Of a DNA stretch of 64,000 nt, positions 1 to 43,246 are shown piece after piece. Within the stretch, counting starts at the first letter, position 1. Every line of letters begins with the position of its first letter. The notes under the pieces are model-generated. The model had not been told where the DNA came from and ran no database searches. It worked only from the letters and a program-made list of their open reading frames with translations. Location: assembly GCF_051106095.1 (NCBI RefSeq), contig NC_135787.1:174949001-175013000 (forward strand), in the 5' to 3' direction. This DNA is from Pogona vitticeps. Taxonomy: Eukaryota; Chordata; Lepidosauria; Squamata; Agamidae. The position numbers and the translations under genes were made by a program.

Positions 1-54
1 TGGTGGTGAAGGCTTCTGGGAGTTGTAGTCCATGTCCAAGGTTGGGGACCACTG
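1..54. mobile_element. hAT MITE, right end
   Basis: GGGAGTTGTAGTCCATG and GGTTGGGGACCACTG match the right half of the elements at 31732 and 43111. The left part is outside the window. Confidence 0.75.
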
Positions 55-60
55 GCATAG

Positions 61-242
61 GAGATATAGAGGGTTGGGCTGGGACTCAGGAGACTGAGTT
101 TAAATCCTCACATGGCCTTGGAAACTTACTGGTTGTGTGTCTGTGTGTATGGAACTGGTAAGAACTTTAGATATCTCACTTACCTTCAAATCCCTATTAA
201 GGTCACTGTAAATTGGTTCTGACATGATGGTACATAACACAA
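61..242 (+). mobile_element. tRNA-derived SINE (Sauria-type tail)
   Basis: A box-B-like GAGTTTAAATCC in an anticodon-arm context, a middle ATATCTCACTTACCTT also found in the SINEs at 4228 and 23314, and a tail ATTGGTTCTGACATGATGG. Confidence 0.6.
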
Positions 243-1131
243 CATATCATATGTTCATCTAGTAGGCTGAGGATGTCCCTTCAGGCCCTTCCTCTGGACA
301 CCTGGAAGCATCCCCTCAGTGTTGGAAACAGATTTCCACTGGAACCAACCTTCCCCTAACCACTGGAAGTGTGAAACTACAAATCCCACCATTCCTTAGC
401 ATTGGTTATGCTGGCAAGATCTGATGGGAATTTTTCTCCTTTGTATTTTGGAGTTGCAAGGTTGTTGGAAGTTGCATTACTCTCGTGCACTTTAATAAAA
501 AAAAAGTATGGTAGCATTCAACTATTGTGGTAATAATATAGAAAGACTGTGAGAGTTACACAAGCCTGTACTTCATTCTGGTGTTGTTTGCTGGCAAATG
601 AAGGACTTACAAATGAGAGAAAGCAGACCTGATTTTAAGAGAGTCCAGCAAGTCTTGCTCTTCAAGTGGTTTTCATTCAGATCTTGGCTTTTTGCCTTCA
701 CGGTGTGCCTACTGACAGAATTAGTAAAATAAAAAAAGCCAGCCTTCTGTTAGCATAGACTCTTGCACAGACCCCTGGCTGCTTTGTCTAATGGCTTGTT
801 TAGTCTTGTGTTCAGCTTTTGCTAGCAGCTTTCAGTAATTACCTTGTTTTCTATCCTCAGCCAATCCTCCCTCACCCCAGGGCTATGTTTAGGCTGCAGT
901 TTAAAGCCCCAGGTTCCTTTAAGAAGTAATAGCCTGGGAGGGGAGATAGAGGGCTTTGCTTAATGAGTTAAATGCTTCCTTCCCAGGTTGCTTGTCCTTG
1001 ACTCAGATTTGCTTTTGTTACTATTCCCCTTCTCCACTTGCCTCAATTTCTGTCAAAATCTGCTTGCTCTGGCAAACTTGTTCCTCAGGCATCTGTTGTG
1101 TGTCTCTTCCCCCCCCCCCCTTCAATTCTAG

Positions 1132-33137
<32,006 letters not shown>

Positions 33138-33142
33138 AAGAG

Positions 33143-33180
33143 AAAGACAGAGAGACAGAGAGAGAGAGAGAGGAGGAGGG
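33143..33180 (+). repeat. GA-rich tract after the CREB3L2 stop
   Basis: AGAGACAGAGAGAGAGAGAG type low-complexity sequence within the first 45 bases of the 3' UTR. Confidence 0.85.
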
Positions 33181-33237
33181 TTATTCTTATCCCTTCATCT
33201 TTTTTCCAGCCAAAGGTTTGAGGAACTAATCATTGTC

Positions 33238-33243
33238 AATAAA
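33238..33243 (+). promoter_or_regulatory. Possible proximal polyadenylation signal
   Basis: AATAAA 100 bases after the CREB3L2 stop, followed by moderately GT-containing sequence. It could support a short-UTR isoform. Confidence 0.25.
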
Positions 33244-33308
33244 TCCAAAGTGCTTGTCTGATTTCCACACTGGCTTACGGGGAAGTGGCTTTGGTCTGCA
33301 GTTCTTCT

Positions 33309-33424
33309 TTGATTCTTCCCACACACATCCTCCCCGCTGGCCCCGAATCTCCAACTCCTGATGCTCAATTTGGCTTTTTCACTCCTACGCCCAAGAGAAA
33401 CGCTTTAATGGCGGCTAGTGCCAA
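33309..33424 (+). repeat. 116 bp duplicated block, copy A
   Basis: Matches 38983-39098 at 115 of 116 positions in the same orientation. The one difference is G versus A in CCCCGAATCT. Similarity fades just after the block (AAGGTGCTGCT versus ACGTGCTACT). Confidence 0.95.
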
Positions 33425-34825
33425 GAAGGTGCTGCTGAAGAGGATATGATCTGAGCAGGCAAATCTCCTGGAGGAGGTGCCGAATGGATAACCAAGCTGT
33501 CCTTGTGTCTTTGTAAAAACTGCAACTGTCATGTTTCTGCTGTCCTGTTGCATAATAAATGCATCGAAAGGGAAAATCAGCTTGTAGAGGTTTTTTGGTA
33601 ATAGCCAGGACCTGCGTCCTGTGGTTAGGCAAAGGATGATTAGGCAAAGTTTCATGTCTTATATGGACATCTCACCAGGAGGTGGGAAACCACCAATAAT
33701 GTTTCAGTGATTTATTTATCAGCGACTGTGTATTCTAAACTGTTCGGTTCCTACATGGAAACATGACCATAATACAATTGTATGTGGTGTTCTTGAATCG
33801 GAAGAACTGGATTGATGTTGTGCCATATCATAGTGGTAGAAGTGTGCAAGAATGGGCAATTCATCAAGTTCTAGCAGTCCATTCTTGCATTCTAGAAAAA
33901 TGTTTCACCTTTATCATGATTTTACTGCAAAAGTATAAAAGTATCGGCAAAGCAAGTATTTTTAAAATCACCAATCTTGTAATCATGGAAGAATGAGCAA
34001 TTAATTTTCACTTCATGTTAACATCATCCTGTGGAGTTTCAAAGACTTTGGAACTCTATCGTAGTAGGTTGTAACCTATCAGCTTTTCTTGGGAAGACAT
34101 TGCAGGGAAGTAAGGAGAGTGAAAGAAGCTTCAGTTAAATTTGGCAGAAGTGTTGGAAAATATCACAATCTTAGTTGTATGCTTCCTTCACTGGACTTTA
34201 AGCGGAGGGTTAATATTTGATGCCCAAGCTCACAATACTTTATAGAACAATACTTTATAGAGACATAATAAGCAGGTGACTGGATTCTTCCCCTCTGACA
34301 CCTCCCTTCAAGACCTGCAACAATGAAAACTCAGTCTTCTGGATTGACTGCAAGGAGGAATCAACACCCTTGGAGCAGTCCTTTGACTACAAATGGATAA
34401 GTGAAAAGTTAAAATTTTAGGAACTAGGTTCAGATGTTCGCTTGCCAAGAAGCTTGTTGCGTGACTGTGGGCTTCATCACGAGCCCTAGGAGACTTCGCA
34501 AAGCTGTTGTAAAGATAGATTAGGGTAGGAGAGAACTCATGTGCCCCACTTTGAACTCCTGGGTGGTGGGGTGAGTTTCAATATGTATGACATGAATATT
34601 CTGTTCAGTGCTGCCAGAAGTCATCTCTTTTAAGAGTAGCCTCTATGGGCTAGGCTGGGTCCTCTGTCCTGATATGAAAACACTGGAGCAGCAGAGGAGA
34701 ACAAAAAGAAAAGCAGTGATTATAAAGAAAGTTTAGGACAGAGGCATATGAGGCTATATGAATGAGCATGGGCTTCCTTTCATTTATCCCCCCTTACATT
34801 TCCTTGCACCACTCTACCTTAGATG

Positions 34826-35185
34826 TATAGGTAAAGGTAAAAGTTGCCCTTGACATTTAGTCCAGTCGTGTCTGACTCTAGGGCGCGGCAATCCTCTCCG
34901 TTTCCAAGCCATACAGCCAGCGTTTGTGTCCGAAGACAGTTTCTGTGGTCACATGGCCAGCGAGACTAGACATGGAATGGCATTACTTTCCCACCAAGGT
35001 GGTAACTATTTATCTACTTACATTTACATGCTTCCGAACTGCTAGGTCGGCAGGAGCTGGGACAAGTGACGGGAGCTCACTCCGTCGCATGGATTTGATC
35101 TTACGACTGCTTGGTCTTCTGACCTTGCAGCACAGAGGCTTCTGTGGTTTAACCTGCAGAGCCACCACATCCTCTCTAGATGTAC
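34826..35185 (-). mobile_element. tRNA-derived SINE of another family, minus strand
   Basis: The plus strand reads GTAAAGGTAAAAGTTGCCC, CAGTCGTGTCTGACTCTAGG, CCACCAAGGTGGTAACTATT, GAACTGCTAGGTCGGCAGGA and CTGCAGAGCCACCACA. This is a common squamate repeat whose minus strand starts with a tRNA-like head. It sits in the CREB3L2 3' UTR. Confidence 0.75.
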
Positions 35186-37245
35186 AGAGTCACCATCAAC
35201 TTTTATAAGAAAAAGGCAGGCACTATGGTTCTAGCCTTCTCTGCCTGATCTGCATGAAAGAAGACGGCTGAAGTGGATCTACCTGAACACCCAAATATTC
35301 AGTTTCCGTTGCTTGGTTGCCCAGATGAATCCTTGGGTTGCTGAGATTCCTATGCCATCTCTGTGCCCCTTCTGTTGTAAATAGTATTTATTAGGAGTTT
35401 CCCCCCCCTTGACCTTAGCTGGCACTTGGAATGACCCTCAAATGATCCTGGTGATCTTTAAGGAATTTCCAAAATTTCTTTTTTAGGCTTCTAGCACTTA
35501 ACTTAAACTCTCAATGTAATAATGTCTTCAAGCTTCAACCCAACCTGGTTTTCTCCCTGTGAGTATGTACCTGAAAGCCAAAGATGGATTAGGTTTCTGG
35601 GCTTTAGCCAACAGACCTGGGGCCTGGGGTATTCTGTGCCTTGTAGTCCAAAAAGAGAGAGCAGAGCTCCCCCCACTAATCTCTGCTGAAACCAACTCTT
35701 CCAGCAAAAACCAGCCTAGATTTTCAGCCTCCTGTTTACTTGAGAAATTCTAAGGTACTATAACCATGAATGAGCATGATTTCTGCTTTGGTGCCCAAGG
35801 CCAGTTCTGCGACCAGAAAATTCACTAAGCATCTAGTTCTCGAATAAGTGGAATTGTAAATCTTTGCCACAGTTTTCTCTATGTTGCTTCTCAGATCAGT
35901 CATCGCCCTCCTCATGCTATTCTAGTAGGTATTGGAACAGCTAAGATGTGTATGTAGAAGTAGCATACCCCTCCTCCCCATAACTCAACCTCTGATTAAA
36001 ATAATAATAATAACAACAAAGCTCTTTGCTTAAATCTTTCAAAGTGATGCCCTCATTTGCCTTCAGCAGGGTATCCTGGGCATACTAAAACAATGTTTGG
36101 AAAACAATGATAATTTCATGACGCCATCTGGCACAGATTCCACATCTCTGTATCTGCTAGATTTTTAGAAAGCTGGTGGGTTATGAAAGGAGAGGGATTA
36201 TTTTATATTTTGTATTCATGGAAATCAAGTATGAGGTTGGTGACGCGAATGAATTGTGTCACTTAATCATGAGCTTGTATCTTGATGATATATTTTGTTT
36301 GCTGTACATGTGCTTCAGTTTTACGATATCTGTCTTAATGCTTGCTCCTTTTTGCTGTGCAAATGTAATGTGTTTTAACAGGTGGGTGCTTCTGAGCCAG
36401 ATTTCAGCTTATGTAAATTTGCAGCTTTTTAAACCTCAGGCTAAAGATTTGCCCCTTTTATAGCAGAACAGTTGGGCAATTTTTCAACTAGACTTAGAAA
36501 CATTGCCCACTTGTTGCTTGTAAATCTGTGTTTAATGTCAAATTTAAGATGCCCAGTTTTCCCTTTTTGGAATAACACTTTGTGTGGATTTCATCCCCTT
36601 TTGTTTTATTTAAACCTTCAATTTTGAGGAGTAGATGCTGTCTAGACACCTTTTGGCTGTCAGTCAAATAAGATGAGTAATATTAATTGCCACACTGGGC
36701 AGGATTTTGACAAAGAACTTGGGATCTTGAATTCAGAAGGCCAATTTGCAAACACCCCCACTGCTACCACGCATGAGCAACATAAGGTATTGTATATTTA
36801 GCATCCTTCTCCCCACTCAGTGACAAAAATAATTCTCCTGTAATTGCTAATTGGAAAGAGGCCATTTTATCCCCGTGTAATTTTGAAGGTGAAACAGTAG
36901 GCCACTGTTCCAGCAGCTGAGAGCAGCCAAGCTGGGTCTTTCTAAAAGTCCATTTGGTCTCATTGAAGTTTATATGAAGCCTTTGCTAGCATGAATTTGA
37001 ACCTAGGGCTCGTAGGTTTCTGTCTTGTAATAAATTAGTTTTAAAGCTGATTAGTTTTCGATTCTAACGTACTTCCCAACCTTGGGTTTCTAGCTGGATC
37101 ACAGTTCCAGGGATCCCTCGACCATTGATCATACTGGCCAGGACCTCTGGAGTTAAGTGTCTTACAGAATTTCCAGACACTTTTTTGGAAGCCACTGTTC
37201 AATGACTCAGACCTTATTTCTTGCTGAAACAGGAATGCGGAAGTA

Positions 37246-37760
37246 CAGTGGGGTCTTGACTTAAGAACGGCTTGAGTTAAGAACATTTTGACTTAAGAAC
37301 CACTCTCATAGGAAAATATTGACTTGACTTACATACTTAGATTTGAGTTAAGAACTGAAAAAAAAACCATGTGGGAGGCAGGGAAAGTGCAAAATGTGAA
37401 CTTTCAGTTAACTGTTGGCCAGTGAAAAGGGTGCCTGTCTGCTTCCTCACTCCTCCCAGCGTTTAGAGAATGGATTGGGAGACAGTCTTCGGACTGCCTG
37501 GTACTGTCCTGCCTGGACTGTATTTTCCCTGCCTTCCCTGAACCTTTCTTGACCTAAGAAAACAAGAAACAAAATATCCCCCTCTAGTGGTCGAAGGCAG
37601 AATAGCGGCTTCCCATTAGTTTCTATGGACAGAAAAGAGCAGATATGGATCAAATGGTTTTCAATGCATTCCTGTGGGAAATGCAGATTTGACCTGAGAA
37701 CTTTTTGACTTGAGAACCGCCTTCCAATACGGATTAAGTTCTCAAGTCAAGACCCCACTG
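37246..37760. mobile_element. Tigger/pogo-like MITE in the CREB3L2 3' UTR
   Basis: Ends CAGTGGGGTCTTGACTTAAG and CAAGTCAAGACCCCACTG, flanked by TA. The repeated word is ACTTAAGAAC. Confidence 0.85.
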
Positions 37761-38373
37761 TAAAGTGTTAATGCATAACAGGCAAAGCCTGGAGGAATTT
37801 GCATGGATTAAAAAAGAGAGAGAACATTAAGTGAAGGTAATTTGCTTTGTTCGTCTGCAAAAGTTTGTCCATTTCCAATGCTCCCTTCTTTTGTAATAAT
37901 CCTACAACCAACAATAGTCTGATGACATCTTGAAGATTAACAAAATAATGATAGCATGTAGAAATAGCAGAATAGTAAAATAGAAAGGTCCAATGGAAAT
38001 GCAAGACTAAAAGGTACAGTCTTTGGATAATTAAATCGCACTTAAATGTTTACAAAATGAATGCAGTGAGCAGTCAGAACAGTAGTAATTGCGCAAGCAT
38101 CTTAGCATTGCTAATAATTCCACTAAACTGAGCACAGACACTCACAGTCCTTTCCTGAAATAAATAACATAATTCCAATTTAGAAGTATTATAAGGCACA
38201 ATTTACAGCTGGTAGGGAGGAAGCATTTTAAATGTACAGTTTGTCCCTTTGATATCATTCAGTGCAGAATTTGAAGGTTCTACTTGTACCTTTAGCAGAA
38301 GTTAGAAAGCAGCAGAACATAGTTAAAAAAAAAACTCCTGTGGAACGGCAAGTAAGACTTTTTTAATCTGGGC

Positions 38374-38650
38374 AGGCTGGTGTCTCTTCATACATGTCTT
38401 ATAATTCTAGACCAGTGTTTCTCAGTTATAAAAAGAGTGTCCCTCTTTTAATAAAGTCCTTTCCCCAGATGTTGTACAAGCTGATCATAACATGAATTGC
38501 AAAGCTTTGCAATTCATGTTATGCTTTGCAATTCATGTTCTGATCAGCTTGTACAACACCTGGGGAAAGGATTTTATTAAAAGAGGGACACTCTTTTTAT
38601 AACTGAGACTGGTCTAGAATTATAAGACATGTATGAAGAGATACCAGCCT
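38374..38650. repeat. 277 bp near-perfect inverted repeat
   Basis: Left arm 38374-38504 and right arm 38524-38650 are reverse complements with four mismatches and one 4-base indel. The 19-base spacer (38505-38523) is itself a copy of the start of the right arm, so the centre (38489-38520) is a perfect 32 bp palindrome. No target duplication is seen at the outer ends. Confidence 0.95.
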
Positions 38651-38653
38651 AGT

Positions 38654-38694
38654 ATCTCTTCAGATACCTTATAAATCTCTTCAGATACCTTATA
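38654..38694 (+). repeat. Tandem duplication of 20 bp
   Basis: ATCTCTTCAGATACCTTATA occurs at 38654-38673 and again at 38675-38694, directly beside the inverted repeat. Confidence 0.85.
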
Positions 38695-38982
38695 GTTTTA
38701 TAGTGCATTTAGTGTATTTCTAATCAGGTTTCGTTCAGTCAATTGTGATCTATCATAATTTGTGACAGTGCCTTTGATGGGAAAACACATGTCTCTTTCT
38801 GTACATAAAAGCAGTGCTACTTATTTGACTCAAATCCCCAATTTTACTGGTAAATCTCTCGATGGCTCAAGGCTTCCTATCTTCAGGAATAGGTGGCTGA
38901 TGACCAGAGCAGGCCTGCCCCCATAAGCCACCCTCTATGTTTTGGGAACATTTTATCTCCAGTTTTTACTTTTAAGATGCTA

Positions 38983-39098
38983 TTGATTCTTCCCACACAC
39001 ATCCTCCCCGCTGGCCCCAAATCTCCAACTCCTGATGCTCAATTTGGCTTTTTCACTCCTACGCCCAAGAGAAACGCTTTAATGGCGGCTAGTGCCAA
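38983..39098 (+). repeat. 116 bp duplicated block, copy B
   Basis: Second copy of the block at 33309-33424, 5.7 kb downstream in the same orientation, 330 bases after the large inverted repeat. No poly-A tail or target duplication seen. Confidence 0.95.
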
Positions 39099-39389
39099 CG
39101 TGCTACTCATGTTGTTACCTTATGTTCCAGCTCCAAATGTCTTTACATTTACAAATGGTTGTAACTGCAGTGCTCACACTGAGAATGAGAATGTTTCCAT
39201 TGCCGTAATTGTCAGGATTAGCTGTATGATTGCATCCAATGTATTAAAGTTCTGAAAAGTCAGGGACTCCCTGGCTTGGGAAAATTCGGGGAGTTGTCCC
39301 AAAAAGGAATGTTTTCCATGCTCCAGTTTAGGATCAATACAGTTTGAATGCACAGGATACTTAAAAACAATAGTATGCATTCACAAACT

Positions 39390-39690
39390 GTGTTGTTGTT
39401 ATGTGCCGTCAAGTTGCTTCCAGCCCATGGTGCCCTTATGAAAGAGTGATCTCCAAAATGTTCTTTTATTAAAAGCCCCGCTCAGCTCTTGCAAACTCAT
39501 GGTTGTGACTTTCATTATGGACTCGATCCATCTCATGTTGGATCTTCCTCTTTTCTTGATGCCTTCAACTTTTCCTAGCATTCTTGCCTTTTCCAGCAAG
39601 TCTTGCCTTCTCATGATGGGTCCAAAGTGTGACAGCCTCAGTTTCGTCATGGTTGCGCAGGATAAATCCAATTTAGGCTCGCTTTAATCT
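39390..39690 (-). mobile_element. RTE-type LINE 3' end fragment
   Basis: The minus strand encodes LRLSHFGPIMRRQDLLEKAR, MLGKVEGIKKRGRSNMRW and ESIMKVTTMSLQELS. This resembles the C-terminal end of RTE LINEs (BovB has HFGHLMRRVDSLEKTLMLG and RQRMRWLDGI). The 3' end reads CAACTTGACGGCACATAAC on the minus strand, the squamate RTE/SINE tail. Confidence 0.75.
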
Positions 39691-40405
39691 AGGACCAACT
39701 TCTTTGGCCTCCTGGCAGTCTTGGGTTTCTGCAAAGCTCTCCGCCAGCACCATATTTCAAGTGAATCGTTTTTGTTCCTGTTGACTTTCTTCCCTGTCCA
39801 AACCCCTAAGCACCCCAAAAAGTAGTGGCTACAATCTTTAGAAGTTGTATGATCTTAATTCCTTCCAAGCAAGCAAGCATAGGCATGAGTTAAGAGGACA
39901 GGATTGCAATCAACGATTGCAGGCATAGAGGTATTAAAACTGACAGACTGGGCCAATCGAAATTGCCATGCGTCTGCCCAAACATCTAAATTATGTTTTC
40001 TTCTTTGTAAGTATGTAAATTCTATTTGGGGTGTGTTTATATTTAAATGTTGGTGCCCTTCTGAAATTGGCAGTTATTCAGTAAAGTGCATGAGAAGAAA
40101 CCAAAAAAAGAGAGATGCTATTTGTGTCTTTTTGTGTTATATATGTATGTGTTCTTAGCTACATTTGATTTAGCTTTGTTTTGCCCATTTTAAAATTTGT
40201 ACCTTTTTTTTCTATATATATGCACTGCTCTTCTAAGTGTGTCCTTACATATTGCAAACTTGGAGCTTGGGAAGAAATTCTATGTAAAGAACCTTTTATT
40301 AAGCAGACAAGTCTAAAACCAAATAGCGAATGATGAGGGTTTTTTTTTTAAAAAAATGTAGCTGAGTAAAGTGAAACTACGTAATGCTTCATCTGTTTTC
40401 TTGCA

Positions 40406-40427
40406 AATAAATATTTTCCTAAATAAA
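40406..40427 (+). promoter_or_regulatory. Candidate polyadenylation signal for CREB3L2
   Basis: Two AATAAA hexamers (40406-40411 and 40422-40427) are followed by GT-rich sequence from about 40437 (GGTGGTCTGTCATTCTGT). This is the usual arrangement of signal and downstream element. Assignment to CREB3L2 is by position. Confidence 0.45.
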
Positions 40428-40952
40428 AAAGGAAAACGGTGGTCTGTCATTCTGTAATGCTTTTAACACTTATTTTGAGCGAACAGTTTTTCACACACAT
40501 ACGCTATATAAATCACTACACGTCAAGGCATTAAAGTATTTCCAACTTTCTTATACTGACAGCTAATTATCCGGAATGTCTTTAGACTGGAAGAGAGATC
40601 AAAAGCAGTGATATGTCTCAAAGTAACAGACTAGCCTTTTGCTTTATAGAAAGCACTGGGTTCTGCTGAAAAATGGCTGTGGAGGTGAAAGGGCTCGTAA
40701 TCTAGACAAGAACTACAGTTGAAATGATGTGTAGTTAAGTGAGCATTAGTCTTGCTGAAATTTATGTGAGGCTTTTTCTTTTTTTCTTTTTGAGTGAAAG
40801 TCTTTATGCATCAGTACAATACTTTCCACTTCGTAGTTTCTTCAGTCTGGGCATTACACTGAATGGAGCCTTCATTTTTACTATTTTGCTCACCCAACAA
40901 TCCGTGTTGTGAAAGGAATCTCTTTGGGTGTTCAAATGCTGGAAAAACAGAA

Positions 40953-41035
40953 GAGCCTTTCTAGATGAGAAGACCCATCTAAACCAGCATCCTGTTTTCC
41001 ATACTAGCCAAACAGATGCTCCTTGGGAAGTCTAT
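40953..41035 (+). mobile_element. CR1-like fragment
   Basis: CATCTAAACCAGCATCCTGT and CCAAACAGATGCTCC resemble a CR1 3' region; diverged. Confidence 0.4.
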
Positions 41036-42556
41036 AAGTAGAATTAGTAGACCATCCCTCTCAAGAACTGGTATCCAGTGTTAGGACATGAAGATGTGCT
41101 GAGGCCTTCAACTCAGTCAAGTTTAAGAGGTCCCACAGGATTGCCAAAATATGTATTCTAGGAATTACAGAACATTTGAAGTTGAGGATATTTACATTTA
41201 GGGTTCATATTTCTCTGCAGTAAGTTCAAGCCCTCGTGCTTGGCTTTTCTCCCTACTCTGTTCAAACAACAGAGGTATGTCAGGCTTCAGAGACTATGGC
41301 TGACCAAAGGTCACCACTCGGATCTTCCATTACTTGGTCCAGCACATCCAGGGCCAGATTTAATGTCCCATAACGTGAGACCATATAGCTTGCTTAGTTT
41401 GTGTATACAAAACTATTCAGAGGCAGCCCACCTCTGAAGAATGGTGTCTTTCTTTAGCTATGACTAACAGCCATCAACCTCCACTCCATGAGGGTGTTTG
41501 ATCTCCTTTCAAAAGTCATCCAATTACTACTTTGTGACAGGGATTTCCACCAGTCGATGACATACTCTGTGCAGACGTCTCTTTTACAGGTCCTAAGGAA
41601 AACGGTTCAGTGGTTGTCAGTGCTGAAATGCAGCTGCTTATCAGGGTAGTCTCCACATGACCACCCCATAAGAGAGTAAAAAAAAAAAACAACAGGCTGG
41701 TATGGATTCCTGTCAACAAACCAGTTCTCATAATTTTCATCACCTCCAGAAGTGTACATCTTTTGTGAACCTCACAGGTCTTAATAACCCCTTCAAGACC
41801 AAGGTACTCCACAATTACAAAACAAAGTGCTCAGAAGAATGTGCTTCTACTAAGAGAACTCCTGCGCTTTCTCGTAGGTTCTGTTGAGGATTGTAGTTTA
41901 AGAGAGAGGAGGCAAGCCTGAAGTGAGTGGGTGATGATGTCATTGCCTCTGCTAATTGAAAGGTCCTAGCACTTAAACCTTGTGAGTCATGGCTCCACTC
42001 CATCAGAACAAACCACTGCATGTGTGGAATGCAGCACAAAGCTTAAGAGCCCTTTAATTATGGCAATAGGCTTCTTGGAACCCTGCATAGATAAACATTC
42101 TGTACCTTTAAATTTTATATGGTGCAATATGTGAATGCCTGGTGTTTTTTTAATTGGGGAGGGACACACACCCCTGTCCTCCGTGAGCTTGCAATCCAAA
42201 ATCAGCAATGGACCCCTCAACAGAGGGAAGGAGAAGAAGCAGCTGGCGTGAGAGCAGATGCAGTTGCATATGCTTGAAGCTTCAGGTAAAGACAAAAATT
42301 AATTGATTTTGCTAAAGGCTTCACAGAAAGTCTTTGAAAAGTTACATTTTCAGAAGGGAAAAAGAGAGCAGTACCCAGCATTTTGTTCATATTAGGCCTG
42401 ATAACGTCTGTTAACTGTGTTGTGCTGAATACTGATAGTAGCAGGGTCAGTCTGCAGCTCTTAAGATGGTGGTGGTGATGATGATTAGGTTTACAGAAAA
42501 ATGCTTTATTATGTCCTACTTCTAGAATTTCCACTTGCACCTCCACTGACTCTAAA

Positions 42557-42693
42557 CTGATTGGTTCCCAACCTTGAGCCCTCAGATGTTTTTGGACTAA
42601 AACTCCCAGAAGCCTTCACCACTAGCTGTGTGGGACAGGATTTCTGGGAGTTGTAGTTCAAGAACATCTAGGGACACAAGGTGGGAACCCCTG
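42557..42693. mobile_element. hAT MITE, diverged
   Basis: TTGGTTCCCAACCTTGAGCC at the left and CAAGGTGGGAACCCCTGG at the right, with AACTCCCAGAAGCC and GGGAGTTGTAGTTC inside. No clear target duplication. Confidence 0.7.
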
Positions 42694-43110
42694 GAATAAA
42701 CAGTCAGGAATAAAAGGAACCTGTAAGAAAACATTCTTGCGGAGTGCAGGGTCCATGCCTTCATCCAAAATACTCCATTTTCATTTCTTCTGTTCTGCCT
42801 GCTACCAAGGAACAAAAGGAATGGATATATCCAATGGATCTGATTCTGTAGGAGAAAACAGCCTCTCAGGATGTAATTTTTTTTTTTAAAAAAAACCCTT
42901 TATTTCAATTTAACATGGCCAGCGCATTTTGTCCTGAATGTTATGGCTTTCTTCAGGGGTATGGATTTTTGATTTATATTACATCTTTTAATCGGTCTGT
43001 ACACAGCTCCACCAGATTAGGCATCCTGCTAACAGCCGGCTAGTGTTCTATGGCCCCTGATTATGCTCAGTTCCCACTGGGCTTTTGAAGAAAGGTTGTT
43101 GTCCTTAGGG

Positions 43111-43246
43111 CAGTGGTCCCCAACTTTGGGCCTCCAGATGTTCTTGGACTTCCACTCCCAGAAATCCTGGCCAGCAGAGGTGGTGGTGAAGGTTTCTGGG
43201 AGCTGTAGTCCAATAACATCTGGAAGCCCAAGGTTGGGGACCACTG
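43111..43246. mobile_element. hAT MITE
   Basis: Ends CAGTGGTCCCCAACTTTGG and AAGGTTGGGGACCACTG, flanked by CCTTAGGG and CCTTAGGA (7 of 8). Confidence 0.88.

Larger units (their letters stand above)
1..1131 (+). other. CREB3L2 intron, left window edge
   Basis: It begins inside a hAT element and continues through a tRNA-derived SINE. From about 245 to 1110 no recognisable element is seen. It ends in a C-rich polypyrimidine tract before the first visible exon. Confidence 0.6.
33138..40430 (+). other. CREB3L2: Probable CREB3L2 3' UTR
   Basis: No splice-supported exon or other gene is visible between the CREB3L2 stop and a good polyadenylation site near 40410, and mammalian CREB3L2 mRNAs have long 3' UTRs. 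The stretch begins with a GA-rich tract (33143-33180). It contains the 116 bp duplicated block (33309-33424 and 38983-39098), a SINE (34826-35185), a MITE (37246-37760), a 277 bp inverted repeat (38374-38650) and an RTE-LINE end (39390-39690). An earlier AATAAA at 33238-33243 could give a much shorter UTR. The extent is inferred; transcript data would settle it. Confidence 0.5.

Noticed and set aside
38374-38650. Classical DNA transposon with terminal inverted repeats
   Set aside because: No target duplication at either end, no shared ends with the MITE or hAT families here, and the arms are nearly contiguous; kept as a palindrome of unknown origin.
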